A stretch of 64,000 bases of DNA from Streptomyces sp. NRRL F-5122 (GTDB taxonomy: Bacteria; Actinomycetota; Actinomycetes; Streptomycetales; Streptomycetaceae): assembly GCF_001507435.1 (NCBI RefSeq), contig NZ_LMWH01000217.1:46061-110060 (forward strand). Reading direction: 5' to 3'. The notes below the pieces were generated by a model. The model was not told the DNA's origin, ran no database searches, and saw only the letters and a list, made by a program, of their open reading frames with translations. Shown one piece after another: positions 44,733-52,878 of the stretch. The position numbers and the translations under genes are program-made. Positions within the stretch are counted from its first letter, which is position 1. Every line of letters starts with the position of its first letter.

Positions 44733-45401
44733 TCAGCCCTTGGTCACGAGTCCCTTGAGCGCGATGTTGAGCTCGAGAACGTTGACGCGGGGCTCACCGA
44801 TGAAGCCGAGGGTGCGGCTCGTGGTGTGGTCCTTGACGAGCTTTTCCACCTGGGCGACGGACAGGCCGTTCTTGTCGGCGACCCGGTGGACCTGGATGTC
44901 CGCGTACTGCGGGGAGATGTCCGGGTCCAGTCCGGAGCCGGACGACGTCACCGCGTCGGCGGGGACGTCGGACGGCTTGACGGTGTAGCCGGCGACCGAG
45001 TTGTCCTTGACGACCGCGGCCTTGGCGTCCTTGACCCACTTGATCAGGTCGGCGTTGTCACCGGAACGGTTGGTGGCGCCGGACAGGATCAGCTTGTACT
45101 GGGTGTTGACGCTGTTGGAGCCGAGGCCGTTCTGGGGACGGCCCTGGAACCACTTCAGGTCGGGGTCGGGGGTCTCCTGGCCCTTCTTCAGCGGCAGGTT
45201 GTAGGCCTGGCCGATCAGGGAGGAGCCGACGACCTTGCCGTCCGCCTTGATCTCGGAGCCGTTCGCCTTGTTGTTGAACAGGCCCTGGGTGATGCCGGTG
45301 ACGACCAGCGGGTAGATGACACCGGTCACCAGGGTCAGCACGAGGAGGGCCCGCAGGCCCGCCCCGAGCAACCGGGCGGTGGTCGAAACGGAGTTGTTCA
45401 T
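44733..45401 (-). CDS. kdpC: Potassium-transporting ATPase subunit C (KdpC, copy 2)
   Basis: 222 residues, normal KdpC size. One N-terminal helix (ALLVLTLVTGVIYPLVVTG), VVGSSLIGQAYNL, WFQGRPQNG, then SSGSGLDPDISPQYADIQVHRVA and LGFIGEPRVNVLELNIAL. It lacks the Cys-rich insert of copy 1. It starts 5 bases after kdpB. Confidence 0.95.
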   Translation of the reverse strand: MNNSVSTTARLLGAGLRALLVLTLVTGVIYPLVVTGITQGLFNNKANGSEIKADGKVVGSSLIGQAYNLPLKKGQETPDPDLKWFQGRPQNGLGSNSVNTQYKLILSGATNRSGDNADLIKWVKDAKAAVVKDNSVAGYTVKPSDVPADAVTSSGSGLDPDISPQYADIQVHRVADKNGLSVAQVEKLVKDHTTSRTLGFIGEPRVNVLELNIALKGLVTKG

Positions 45402-45406
45402 GGCGA

Positions 45407-47545
45407 TCAGCCGATCCCGGGGATGAGGGAGATGATCATGTCAATGATCTTGATACCGATGAAGGGGGCGATGAGGCCGCCGAGGCCGTAGATCCCGAGG
45501 TTGCGGCGGAGCAGCTTGTCCGCGCTCACCGGCCGGTACTGCACGCCCCTCAGGGACAGCGGCACCAGCGCGACGATGATGAGCGCGTTGAAGATGACCG
45601 CGGACAGGATCGCGGAGTCCGGCGAGGCCAGGTGCATGATGTTCAGCTTGTCCAGGCCGGGGTAGACGGCCGCGAACAGCGCCGGGATGATCGCGAAGTA
45701 CTTCGCGACGTCGTTGGCGATGGAGAACGTCGTCAGTGCACCACGGGTGATCAGCAACTGCTTGCCGATCTCCACGATCTCGATGAGCTTGGTCGGGTTG
45801 GAGTCGAGGTCGACCATGTTGCCGGCCTCCTTGGCGGCCGACGTACCCGTGTTCATCGCCACGCCGACGTCCGCCTGCGCCAGGGCCGGGGCGTCGTTGG
45901 TGCCGTCACCGGTCATCGCGACGAGCTTGCCGCCCGCCTGCTCCCGCTTGATCAGCGCCATCTTGTCCTCGGGAGTGGCCTCCGCGAGGAAGTCGTCGAC
46001 ACCCGCCTCCTGGGCGATCGCCTTGGCCGTCAGCGGGTTGTCACCCGTGATCATGACGGTCTTGATGCCCATGCGGCGCAGCTCGTCGAACCGCTCGCGC
46101 ATGCCCTCCTTGACGACGTCCTTGAGGTGGATGACACCCAGGACACGGGCACTCTGCTCGTCCTTGACGGCGACCAGCAGCGGGGTGCCGCCCGCCTCGG
46201 AGATGCGGTTGGCGATCGCGTCGGCGTCCTCGGCGACCGTGCCGCCCTGCTCCTGCACCCAGGCGATGACTGAACCGGACGCGCCCTTGCGGATCTTCCT
46301 GCCGTCGACGTCCACACCCGACATACGGGTCTGGGCCGTGAAGGCGATCCACTCGGCATGCGACAGCTCGCCCTGGTGGCGCTCGCGCAGCCCGTACTTC
46401 TCCTTCGCCAGGACGACGATGGAGCGGCCCTCGGGGGTCTCGTCGGCCAGCGAGGACAGCTGGGCGGCATCCGCGACCTCGGCCTCGGTGGTGCCCTTGA
46501 CGGGCAGGAACTCGGAGGCCTGGCGGTTGCCGAGCGTGATGGTGCCGGTCTTGTCGAGCAGCAGCGTGGAGACGTCACCGGCGGCCTCGACCGCACGGCC
46601 CGACATCGCGAGGACGTTGCGCTGGACCAGGCGGTCCATACCCGCGATACCGATCGCCGACAGCAGCGCGCCGATGGTGGTCGGGATCAGACAGACCAGC
46701 AGGGCCACCAGCACGACCATGGTCAGGTGCGTGCCCGCGTACTCGGCGAGCGGCGGCAGCGTGGCGCACGCCAGCAGGAAGACGATCGTCAGCGACGCGA
46801 GGAGGATGTTCAGCGCGATCTCGTTCGGCGTCTTCTGCCGGGCCGCGCCCTCCACGAGGCTGATCATCCGGTCGATGAAGGTCTCGCCGGGCTTCGTCGT
46901 GATCTTGATGACGATGCGGTCGGACAGCACCTTCGTACCGCCGGTCACCGCAGAGCGGTCACCGCCGGACTCACGGATGACGGGCGCCGACTCACCGGTG
47001 ATCGCCGATTCGTCGACGGACGCGACACCCTCGATGACGTCGCCGTCACCGGGGATGATGTCGCCGGCCTCGCAGACGACCAGGTCGCCGATCTTCAGGT
47101 CGGTACCCGGAACGCGCTCCTCGGACTTGCCGTCCTGCAGCAGTCGGCGCGCCACCGTGTCGGTCTTGGCCTTGCGCAGGGTGTCGGCCTGCGCCTTACC
47201 GCGGCCCTCGGCGACGGCCTCCGCCAGGTTGGCGAAGATGACGGTCAGCCACAGCCAGGCGCTGATCGCCCAGCCGAACCAGTCGCTCGGGTCCTTGAAG
47301 GAGAACACCGTGGTCAGGATGGAGCCGACCCACACCACGAACATCACGGGGGACTTGATCATCACCCGCGGGTCGAGCTTGCGGCAGGCGTCCGGCAGTG
47401 ACTTGATCAGCTGCTTCGGGTCGAAGAGGCCCGCGCCGACACGGCCCTCTGCGGTCTTGTGCCCGGAGGGTACGTCGCTGTGCGGCGCCCGGGTCGGAGT
47501 GGCTGTGGACACTGTGTCCTCTTGCTTCTCTATGCGAGTGGTCAT
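45407..47545 (-). CDS. kdpB: Potassium-transporting ATPase subunit B (KdpB, copy 2)
   Basis: 712 residues. ATG at 47545 overlaps the kdpA stop (ATGA). P-type ATPase motifs: [17 protein letters not shown] (Asp331), [43 protein letters not shown] 11 codons downstream (VSTATPTRA) is an alternative start. It sits in the canonical F-A-B-C order and is very close to copies 1 and 3 in the catalytic core. Confidence 0.96.
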   Translation of the reverse strand: MTTRIEKQEDTVSTATPTRAPHSDVPSGHKTAEGRVGAGLFDPKQLIKSLPDACRKLDPRVMIKSPVMFVVWVGSILTTVFSFKDPSDWFGWAISAWLWLTVIFANLAEAVAEGRGKAQADTLRKAKTDTVARRLLQDGKSEERVPGTDLKIGDLVVCEAGDIIPGDGDVIEGVASVDESAITGESAPVIRESGGDRSAVTGGTKVLSDRIVIKITTKPGETFIDRMISLVEGAARQKTPNEIALNILLASLTIVFLLACATLPPLAEYAGTHLTMVVLVALLVCLIPTTIGALLSAIGIAGMDRLVQRNVLAMSGRAVEAAGDVSTLLLDKTGTITLGNRQASEFLPVKGTTEAEVADAAQLSSLADETPEGRSIVVLAKEKYGLRERHQGELSHAEWIAFTAQTRMSGVDVDGRKIRKGASGSVIAWVQEQGGTVAEDADAIANRISEAGGTPLLVAVKDEQSARVLGVIHLKDVVKEGMRERFDELRRMGIKTVMITGDNPLTAKAIAQEAGVDDFLAEATPEDKMALIKREQAGGKLVAMTGDGTNDAPALAQADVGVAMNTGTSAAKEAGNMVDLDSNPTKLIEIVEIGKQLLITRGALTTFSIANDVAKYFAIIPALFAAVYPGLDKLNIMHLASPDSAILSAVIFNALIIVALVPLSLRGVQYRPVSADKLLRRNLGIYGLGGLIAPFIGIKIIDMIISLIPGIG

Positions 47546-49206
47546 GACGCCAGCCCCTCGGCCAGCGGGCCAAGTGCCAGGGCCGGGAAGTACGTCAGAC
47601 CGGTGATGATGAGGATCGCGCCCACCAGCAGACCGGTGAACAGCGGCTTCTCGGTGCGCAGGGTGCCCGCGGTGACCGGGACCGGCTTCTGCTCGGCGAG
47701 CGAGCCCGCCAGCGCCAGGACGAACACCATCGGCAGGAAGCGACCGAACAGCATCGCGAGGCCCAGGGTGGTGTTGAACCACTGGGTGTCCGCGTTCAGG
47801 CCGGCGAAGGCCGAGCCGTTGTTGTTGGCGGCGGACGTGTAGGCGTAGAGGATCTCGGAGAATCCGTGCGCCCCGCTGTTGGTCATCGAGTTGCCGGGCG
47901 TGGGCAGGGCCATCGCGAACGCGGTGAACACCAGGACCAGCGCCGGGGTGATCAGGATGTATATGGCCGCGAGCTTGATCTCGCGCGAGCCGATCTTCTT
48001 GCCCAGGTACTCGGGCGTACGGCCGACCATCAGACCGGCGATGAACACCGCGATGATCGCGAGAATCAGGATGCCGTACAGACCGGAGCCCGTACCACCG
48101 GGGGCGATCTCGCCCAGCATCATGCTGAGCATGGTGATGCCGCCGCCGAGGCCGGTGAACGAGGAGTGGAAGGAGTCCACCGCACCGGTCGAGGTGAGGG
48201 TGGTCGCCACGGCGAAGATCGACGAACCACCGACGCCGAAGCGCACCTCCTTGCCCTCCATGGCGCCGCCGGCGATCTGGAAGGCCGGGCCGTGGTGGGC
48301 GAACTCGGTCCACATCATCAGGGCCGTGAAGCCGAGCCAGATGGTGCCCATGGTCGCGAGGATCGCGTAGCCCTGCTTGACCGAGCCGACCATGACGCCG
48401 AAGGTGCGGGTCAGGGCGAGCGGGATCAGCAGGAGCAGGAAGATCTCGAGCAGGTTCGAGAACGGAGTCGGGTTCTCGAAGGGGTGGGCGCTGTTGGCGT
48501 TGAAGTAGCCGCCGCCGTTGGTGCCCAGCTCCTTGATGGCCTCCTGCGAGGCGACCGCTCCGCCGTTCCACTGCTGCGATCCGCCCATGAACTGGCCGAC
48601 CTCGTGGATGCCGGAGAAGTTCTGGATGGCGCCCAGGGCGACCAGGACGATCGCGGCGACCGCGGCGAGCGGCACCAGGATGCGGATCGTGCCGCGCACC
48701 AGGTCGGCCCAGAAGTTGCCGAGGTCACCGGTGCGCGAGCGCGCGAAGCCGCGCACCAGCGCCACGGCGACGGCGATGCCGACGGCCGCGGAGACGAAGT
48801 TCTGGACGGCAAGACCGGCGGTCTGCACGACGTGGCCCATGGCCTGCTCGCCGTAGTACGACTGCCAGTTGGTGTTGGTCACGAAGGACACGGCGGTGTT
48901 GAACGCCTGGTCCGGGTCGATGGCCTGGAAGCCGAGCGAGCCGGGCAGAACGCCCTGGAGCCGCTGCAGCAGGTAGAGGAAGAGGATGCCGGCCGCGGAG
49001 AAGGCGAGCACACCGCGCAGGTACGCGGGCCAGCGCATCTCCGTGTCGGGGTTGGCACCGATGCCCTTGTAGATCCACTTCTCGACACGCCAGTGCTTGT
49101 CGGAGGTGTAGACCTTGGCCATGTAGTTGCCGAGGGGGACGTAGCAGAGCGCCAGAGCGGCGATCAGGGCGAGCAGTTGGAGCACGCCTGCAAGTACGGG
49201 ACCCAT
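47542..49206 (-). CDS. kdpA: Potassium-transporting ATPase subunit A (KdpA, copy 2)
   Basis: 554 residues with about ten helices. Filter loops [44 protein letters not shown] and [13 protein letters not shown] are all like the canonical proteins. It begins 8 bases after kdpF. This is the conventional Kdp pump of the island, with kdpE and kdpD downstream. Confidence 0.96.
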   Translation of the reverse strand: MGPVLAGVLQLLALIAALALCYVPLGNYMAKVYTSDKHWRVEKWIYKGIGANPDTEMRWPAYLRGVLAFSAAGILFLYLLQRLQGVLPGSLGFQAIDPDQAFNTAVSFVTNTNWQSYYGEQAMGHVVQTAGLAVQNFVSAAVGIAVAVALVRGFARSRTGDLGNFWADLVRGTIRILVPLAAVAAIVLVALGAIQNFSGIHEVGQFMGGSQQWNGGAVASQEAIKELGTNGGGYFNANSAHPFENPTPFSNLLEIFLLLLIPLALTRTFGVMVGSVKQGYAILATMGTIWLGFTALMMWTEFAHHGPAFQIAGGAMEGKEVRFGVGGSSIFAVATTLTSTGAVDSFHSSFTGLGGGITMLSMMLGEIAPGGTGSGLYGILILAIIAVFIAGLMVGRTPEYLGKKIGSREIKLAAIYILITPALVLVFTAFAMALPTPGNSMTNSGAHGFSEILYAYTSAANNNGSAFAGLNADTQWFNTTLGLAMLFGRFLPMVFVLALAGSLAEQKPVPVTAGTLRTEKPLFTGLLVGAILIITGLTYFPALALGPLAEGLAS

Positions 49207-49214
49207 GTCGTGTC

Positions 49215-49304
49215 TCAGAACCTCTCCGGGAAGATCAGGGCGAGGACGAGATAGCCCAGCAGGGCGACGGCCACGACCAGGCCGACGATGTTTTCGGCGG
49301 TCAC
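49215..49304 (-). CDS. kdpF: KdpF small membrane subunit (copy 2)
   Basis: 29 residues, [18 protein letters not shown] then [10 protein letters not shown]. The GTG start overlaps the stop of the upstream 27-residue peptide (GTGA). Same TAENIVGL...PERF frame as copy 1. Part of the KdpFABC complex. Confidence 0.92.
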   Translation of the reverse strand: MTAENIVGLVVAVALLGYLVLALIFPERF

Positions 49305-49384
49305 AGCTTCGTCACCCCCTTGGCGACGAAGATCACCAGCGCGAAGCACGCGATCGTGGTGACGACGAAGGCCAGATCGGCCAT
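49301..49384 (-). CDS. 27-residue single-helix membrane peptide leading the kdp operon
   Basis: [17 protein letters not shown] then [10 protein letters not shown]: one hydrophobic helix and a basic tail. AGGAG lies 6 bases upstream of the ATG, and its stop overlaps the kdpF start, so it is translated with the operon. It is not KdpF, which follows directly. It may be a further accessory subunit or regulator. No counterpart precedes kdpF-1. Function unknown. Confidence 0.72.
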   Translation of the reverse strand: MADLAFVVTTIACFALVIFVAKGVTKL

Positions 49385-49463
49385 CGTGAGCTCCTGGAAT
49401 GAGGTTCGGATTGGAACAAGGACGGTTAAGAGAAACAGCCTTCCTGTCCGGATTCGACGCTCG

Positions 49464-49513
49464 TTGACGGCTCCCTTACGGCACGCTGCGCCCCTTTGAC
49501 GGGACTCTTACGG
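49464..49513 (+). promoter_or_regulatory. TTGACG-type double direct-repeat box, kdp operon 2
   Basis: TTGACG (49464), CTTACG (49475), TTGACG (49496), CTTACG (49507): 11 bp within pairs, 32 bp between pairs. The two halves are almost the same 18-mer. It lies 80-130 bases upstream of the first small gene of the operon. Confidence 0.7.
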
Positions 49514-49562
49514 CCCCCGGGAGGACCTGCGGGGAGGCATGGCCGTCTGGCCCGGATATTCG

Positions 49563-51404
49563 TCAGAACAGCCGGAAGCGCAGTCTGCAGATCACCGCAT
49601 CGGTCTCCCGCCGCACCGCGCGCGCCACGACGGCTCCCCGCTGGTTCTGCAGCAGGCGCTGCCAGAGCCGCTCGGGTTCCGTCTCCGGGATCAGGACGGT
49701 GACGCGTGTGGCCGGCTCGTTGACGCTGACGTTACGGACGTAGGCGGCGATGGGGCGGCCGAGGGAGCGCCGCTCCTCGGGGAGGCGGACCAACGGCACA
49801 CCGGGGTCCCATTCGGCCCACGCACGCTCCAGGGCGTACGTCTGGGCGCGGTCCTCGGGGTCGGCGTGACACACGGTGACGGCACGGACCTCGTCGCCGA
49901 GGGAGGCGGCGGCCGTCAGCGCCTCGGAGGTCAGCCGGGACAGCGAGGAGACGGGGACGATCACGACCGAGCGGTTGCGGTGCGGGGGCTCGGGGATCAG
50001 GCCCAGGCGCAGGCGCGCGCCGATCCGGCCGTAGGCACGGTGCACCGTCGCGAAGGCCAGCACCAGCAGCGGTAGTGCGATCACTATCAGCCAGGCGCCG
50101 TTCGCGAACTTGCTCGCCGTGACGACGACGGTCGACGCCCCGGTGAGGACGGCTCCCAAGCCGTTGAGCAGCGCCCTGCCGCGCCAGCCGGGGCCCCGTT
50201 CCTCGTGCCAGTGCCGGACCATGCCGATCTGGGCGATGGTGAAGCCGACGAAAACACCGATGGCGAAGAGCGGCACGAGGGTGTTGGTATCGCCGCCGGA
50301 GAACACCAGCAGCGCGGCCGAGGCCAGGGCCAGGGCCAGCACGCCGTGCCGGTGGACCTGCCGGTCGGCCTTCAGGGTGAAGACGTGTGGCATGTAGTTG
50401 TCGCGGGCCAGCAGCTTCAACAGCACCGGGAGGCCGCCGAAGGAGGTGTTCGCGGACAGCGCCAGCAGGATCATCGTGGCGAACTGGATGACGTAGAACG
50501 CCCAGTTGTGGCCGAGGGAGGCGTCCGCGAGCTGGGCGAGGACGGTGACGCCCTCGACCGGCTGGAGGTGGAAGCGGGAGATCAGCACCGACAGGCCGAC
50601 GAGCATCACGCCGAGCACAGCGCCGAGGGCGACCTCGGCGCGCTGGGCGCGCTTGACGCGGGGGACCCGGAAGGAGGGGACGGCGTTGGCGATGGCCTCG
50701 ACGCCGGTCAGCGCGGCACAGCCCGACGCGAAGGCCTTCAGCAGGAGCAGTGCGCCCACGGTGGAGGCGTTGCCGGCGAGAACCGAGGCATGACCGGCCG
50801 CGGTGACCGTGGTCACCGGGTGGGAGCGGAAGAGGCCCACCAGGATCAGCACGAAGATCGATCCGACGAACACCGCGGTCGGCACGACGAACGCCTTCGC
50901 CGACTCCACGATGCCGCGCAGGTTCACCGCCGTGATCAGCGCGAGCACCGCGAGGCACAGCCACAGGCGGTCTCCGTACAGGGCCGGGAAGGCCGACGTC
51001 AGAGCGGCCACACCGGCGGTGACGGCGACGGCGACGTTCAGTACGTAGTCCAGCACGAGTGAGGCGGCCGCCACGAGACTCGTGCGCGCACCCAGATGCC
51101 GCTTGGCGACGGCGTACGAACCGCCGCCGTCCGGGAAGGCCGCGATCACCTGCCGGTAGGAGGCGACGAGCACCGCGAGCAGCCCCGCGATCGCCAACGT
51201 GACGGGGAGCGTGAACCCCAGGCCGTGCGCCCCGGCGGCGGCCAGCACGAGGACGATCGCCTCGGGGCCGTACGCCACCGACGCCATCGCGTCCAGGGAC
51301 AGCGCGGCCAGACCCGTGACGGCCGTGAGCCGGTGCCGCTCGCCGGTATCGGGCGGCTCCTCGCCGGCGGGGACGGCACCCGGTTCGGCGGTGAGAAGGG
51401 GCAT
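49563..51404 (-). CDS. KimA-type APC potassium permease (copy 2)
   Basis: 613 residues, ATG at 51404 with GAGGGAG upstream. Parallels copy 1 throughout: LTAVTGLAALSLDAMASVAYGPEA, FPDGGGSYAVAKRHLG, FASGCAALTGVEAIANAVP, SANTSFGGLPVLLKLLARDN, and a C-terminal soluble domain (SVVIVPVSSLSRLTSEAL...). Probably a K+ symporter. Its stop is about 50 bases from the kdp box. Its promoter region has TTGACG repeats on both strands. Confidence 0.85.
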   Translation of the reverse strand: MPLLTAEPGAVPAGEEPPDTGERHRLTAVTGLAALSLDAMASVAYGPEAIVLVLAAAGAHGLGFTLPVTLAIAGLLAVLVASYRQVIAAFPDGGGSYAVAKRHLGARTSLVAAASLVLDYVLNVAVAVTAGVAALTSAFPALYGDRLWLCLAVLALITAVNLRGIVESAKAFVVPTAVFVGSIFVLILVGLFRSHPVTTVTAAGHASVLAGNASTVGALLLLKAFASGCAALTGVEAIANAVPSFRVPRVKRAQRAEVALGAVLGVMLVGLSVLISRFHLQPVEGVTVLAQLADASLGHNWAFYVIQFATMILLALSANTSFGGLPVLLKLLARDNYMPHVFTLKADRQVHRHGVLALALASAALLVFSGGDTNTLVPLFAIGVFVGFTIAQIGMVRHWHEERGPGWRGRALLNGLGAVLTGASTVVVTASKFANGAWLIVIALPLLVLAFATVHRAYGRIGARLRLGLIPEPPHRNRSVVIVPVSSLSRLTSEALTAAASLGDEVRAVTVCHADPEDRAQTYALERAWAEWDPGVPLVRLPEERRSLGRPIAAYVRNVSVNEPATRVTVLIPETEPERLWQRLLQNQRGAVVARAVRRETDAVICRLRFRLF

Positions 51405-51501
51405 GGGCGGGTACTCCCTCGCGCTGGATGAACGTCCGCGCGCGCAGGGACCGCGCGGTGCACCCATGGTCGTGTGCGGGGCCCGTCGTGACCGACCGCT
51501 C

Positions 51502-51561
51502 CTTGCGCGTTCTTCGCGCCGAACCGGCCGACCTTGACAGCGCCTTGACGCCCATGTGACG
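51502..51561 (+). promoter_or_regulatory. TTGACG-type repeat box, KimA-2 upstream, plus orientation
   Basis: Clear hexamers TTGACA (51534), TTGACG (51545), GTGACG (51556) at 11-bp steps; weaker CTTGCG (51502) and TTCGCG (51513) sit exactly 32 bp before the first two. Confidence 0.55.
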
Positions 51562-51590
51562 TGAGTAACCGGCACACCTCGCTGCGACGG

Positions 51591-51628
51591 CGTCAAGAAC
51601 GGCCGATGCCTCGTCAGAGTCGCATCAA
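51591..51628 (-). promoter_or_regulatory. TTGACG-type repeat box, KimA-2 upstream, minus orientation
   Basis: On the minus strand TTGATG begins at 51628, CTGACG at 51617 (11 bp on) and TTGACG at 51596 (32 bp from the first). The expected fourth site at 51585 is degenerate (GCAGCG). It faces the plus-oriented box. Confidence 0.5.
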
Positions 51629-51669
51629 GGTGCGTTGCCCGGGCTCACCCGGTCCATATCGTCAGCGGT

Positions 51670-52227
51670 ATGGGACGCCGCAACGACGCGCGAGACGACA
51701 CTGCGGGCGCGCACGCGCAGGAGGCCGGCCACGCGGTGTACGACCGGCGCTGGACCGGGGACCTGCACAGCTCGATTCGCTGTGCGGCCCTGCTCTTCGG
51801 CATGCTACTCCTGATCGACTGGGGCTCCGGCCACCGGACGTGGTGGCGGACCGCACTGTGGCTCGCGCTGTCGGTACTGCTCTTCCTGGTGCTCCACCCA
51901 CGGCGGGTGTCGGCGGGCGAGGGCTGGCTGGCCTCGCGCGGACTGAACGGCACACAGCGGGTCCGCACCGACATGCTCGTGTCGCTGCGCAGCCTGGAGG
52001 GCGTCTCCCAGCGGCTGGTGCTGCGGGACGCGTTCGGCGACCGCGTCGAGCTCGATCCCCAGGTGCTGGTGAACAACCCCGACCTCTGGTACCGCCTCCA
52101 CGAGGACGTGCGGAAGTCCGCCGAGCTCGGCTCCCTGCTGTGCGGGGCGACCGCGCTGCGCCGCATCCAGGAACGGATCGAACGCGAGACCGCCCACACG
52201 GTGTTCAAGATGTCCGGGATGGAATGA
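51670..52227 (+). CDS. Hypothetical protein with two membrane helices
   Basis: 185 residues. Two adjacent helices (about 37-52 and 58-76, CAALLFGMLLLIDW and ALWLALSVLLFLVL) followed by a soluble domain: LVSLRSLEGVSQRLVLRDAF, GDRVELDPQVLVNNPDLWYRLHEDV. No known motif. The soluble part resembles nothing I can name. Divergent from KimA-2 and sharing its repeat boxes, so it may belong to the potassium response. Confidence 0.7.
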   Translation: MGRRNDARDDTAGAHAQEAGHAVYDRRWTGDLHSSIRCAALLFGMLLLIDWGSGHRTWWRTALWLALSVLLFLVLHPRRVSAGEGWLASRGLNGTQRVRTDMLVSLRSLEGVSQRLVLRDAFGDRVELDPQVLVNNPDLWYRLHEDVRKSAELGSLLCGATALRRIQERIERETAHTVFKMSGME

Positions 52228-52541
52228 CGCCTCCACAGCCCCGCCGAGCCCGGTCCCTCGGGCCGCCTGCCTCAAGCTGAAGCGGGCGCCACGTTGTCGC
52301 GGCCCCGCCGCGTGCCGCCAGGGCCACCCGGTCCCCGGCTCGCAGGACACTCACTCCCCCACTGCGAACGCCGGTCGAAGTCGGGCCGCTCCGGACCGGG
52401 TCCGGCGAAGGTGTCCCACCCATGCCGCCTGCCCCCGCACCGCGGCGGCAGGCACCCTCCACCCGTTCCTCGGGAACGCCTCGTACGCAATGCGGCACCC
52501 GGCTCGCGGTGGCCGGTCATGTCCACGGCGCTCGACCGGAG

Positions 52542-52878
52542 TCAGCCCTCGCGTGCCGGCCCCGCCGCGTCGAGTACCGCCCCCGTCTCGCCGGCCAGGG
52601 TCACCGCGACCAGACGGGCCAGGAGCGGGGGTACGGGCCCCTCACCCGGGGTGAGTATGAAGCGCCCCTGATAACGGCCGTTGCCGTAGACGCGCAGTTC
52701 GGTCTCTCCCTCGGGCCAGCCGTCCGCATCGAGGTCACGGCGGCGCCCGCCGTGCGTCAGGCTCCCGTCCCGTCGCAGCCGCGGCGGCCGCCGGCCCGTC
52801 GCGCATGGACCATGCTGCGATCGAGGCACCGGGGCCCTCCACATGGTGCTGCCTCCGGATACCGGTCTCGGTGCTCAT
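52542..52878 (-). pseudogene. Small gene coupled to kdpD-2, probably frameshifted
   Basis: An ATG at 52878 overlaps the kdpD-2 stop (ATGA) and opens a 47-codon frame (STETGIRRQHHVEGPGASIA...). The good coding sequence downstream is in another frame, open from 52844 to 52542: RRDLDADGWPEGETELRVYG, then GRYQGRFILTPGEGPVPPLL and ARLVAVTLAGETGAVLD. Either translation begins at the second frame's ATG (52844), giving a 100-residue protein, or a base was lost between 52740 and 52840. Family unknown. Confidence 0.45.

Noticed and set aside
45407..48571. kdpB-2 extended to a 1054-residue protein from 48571
   Set aside because: The extension is an out-of-frame reading of kdpA-2; KdpB begins at 47545 with the ATGA junction.
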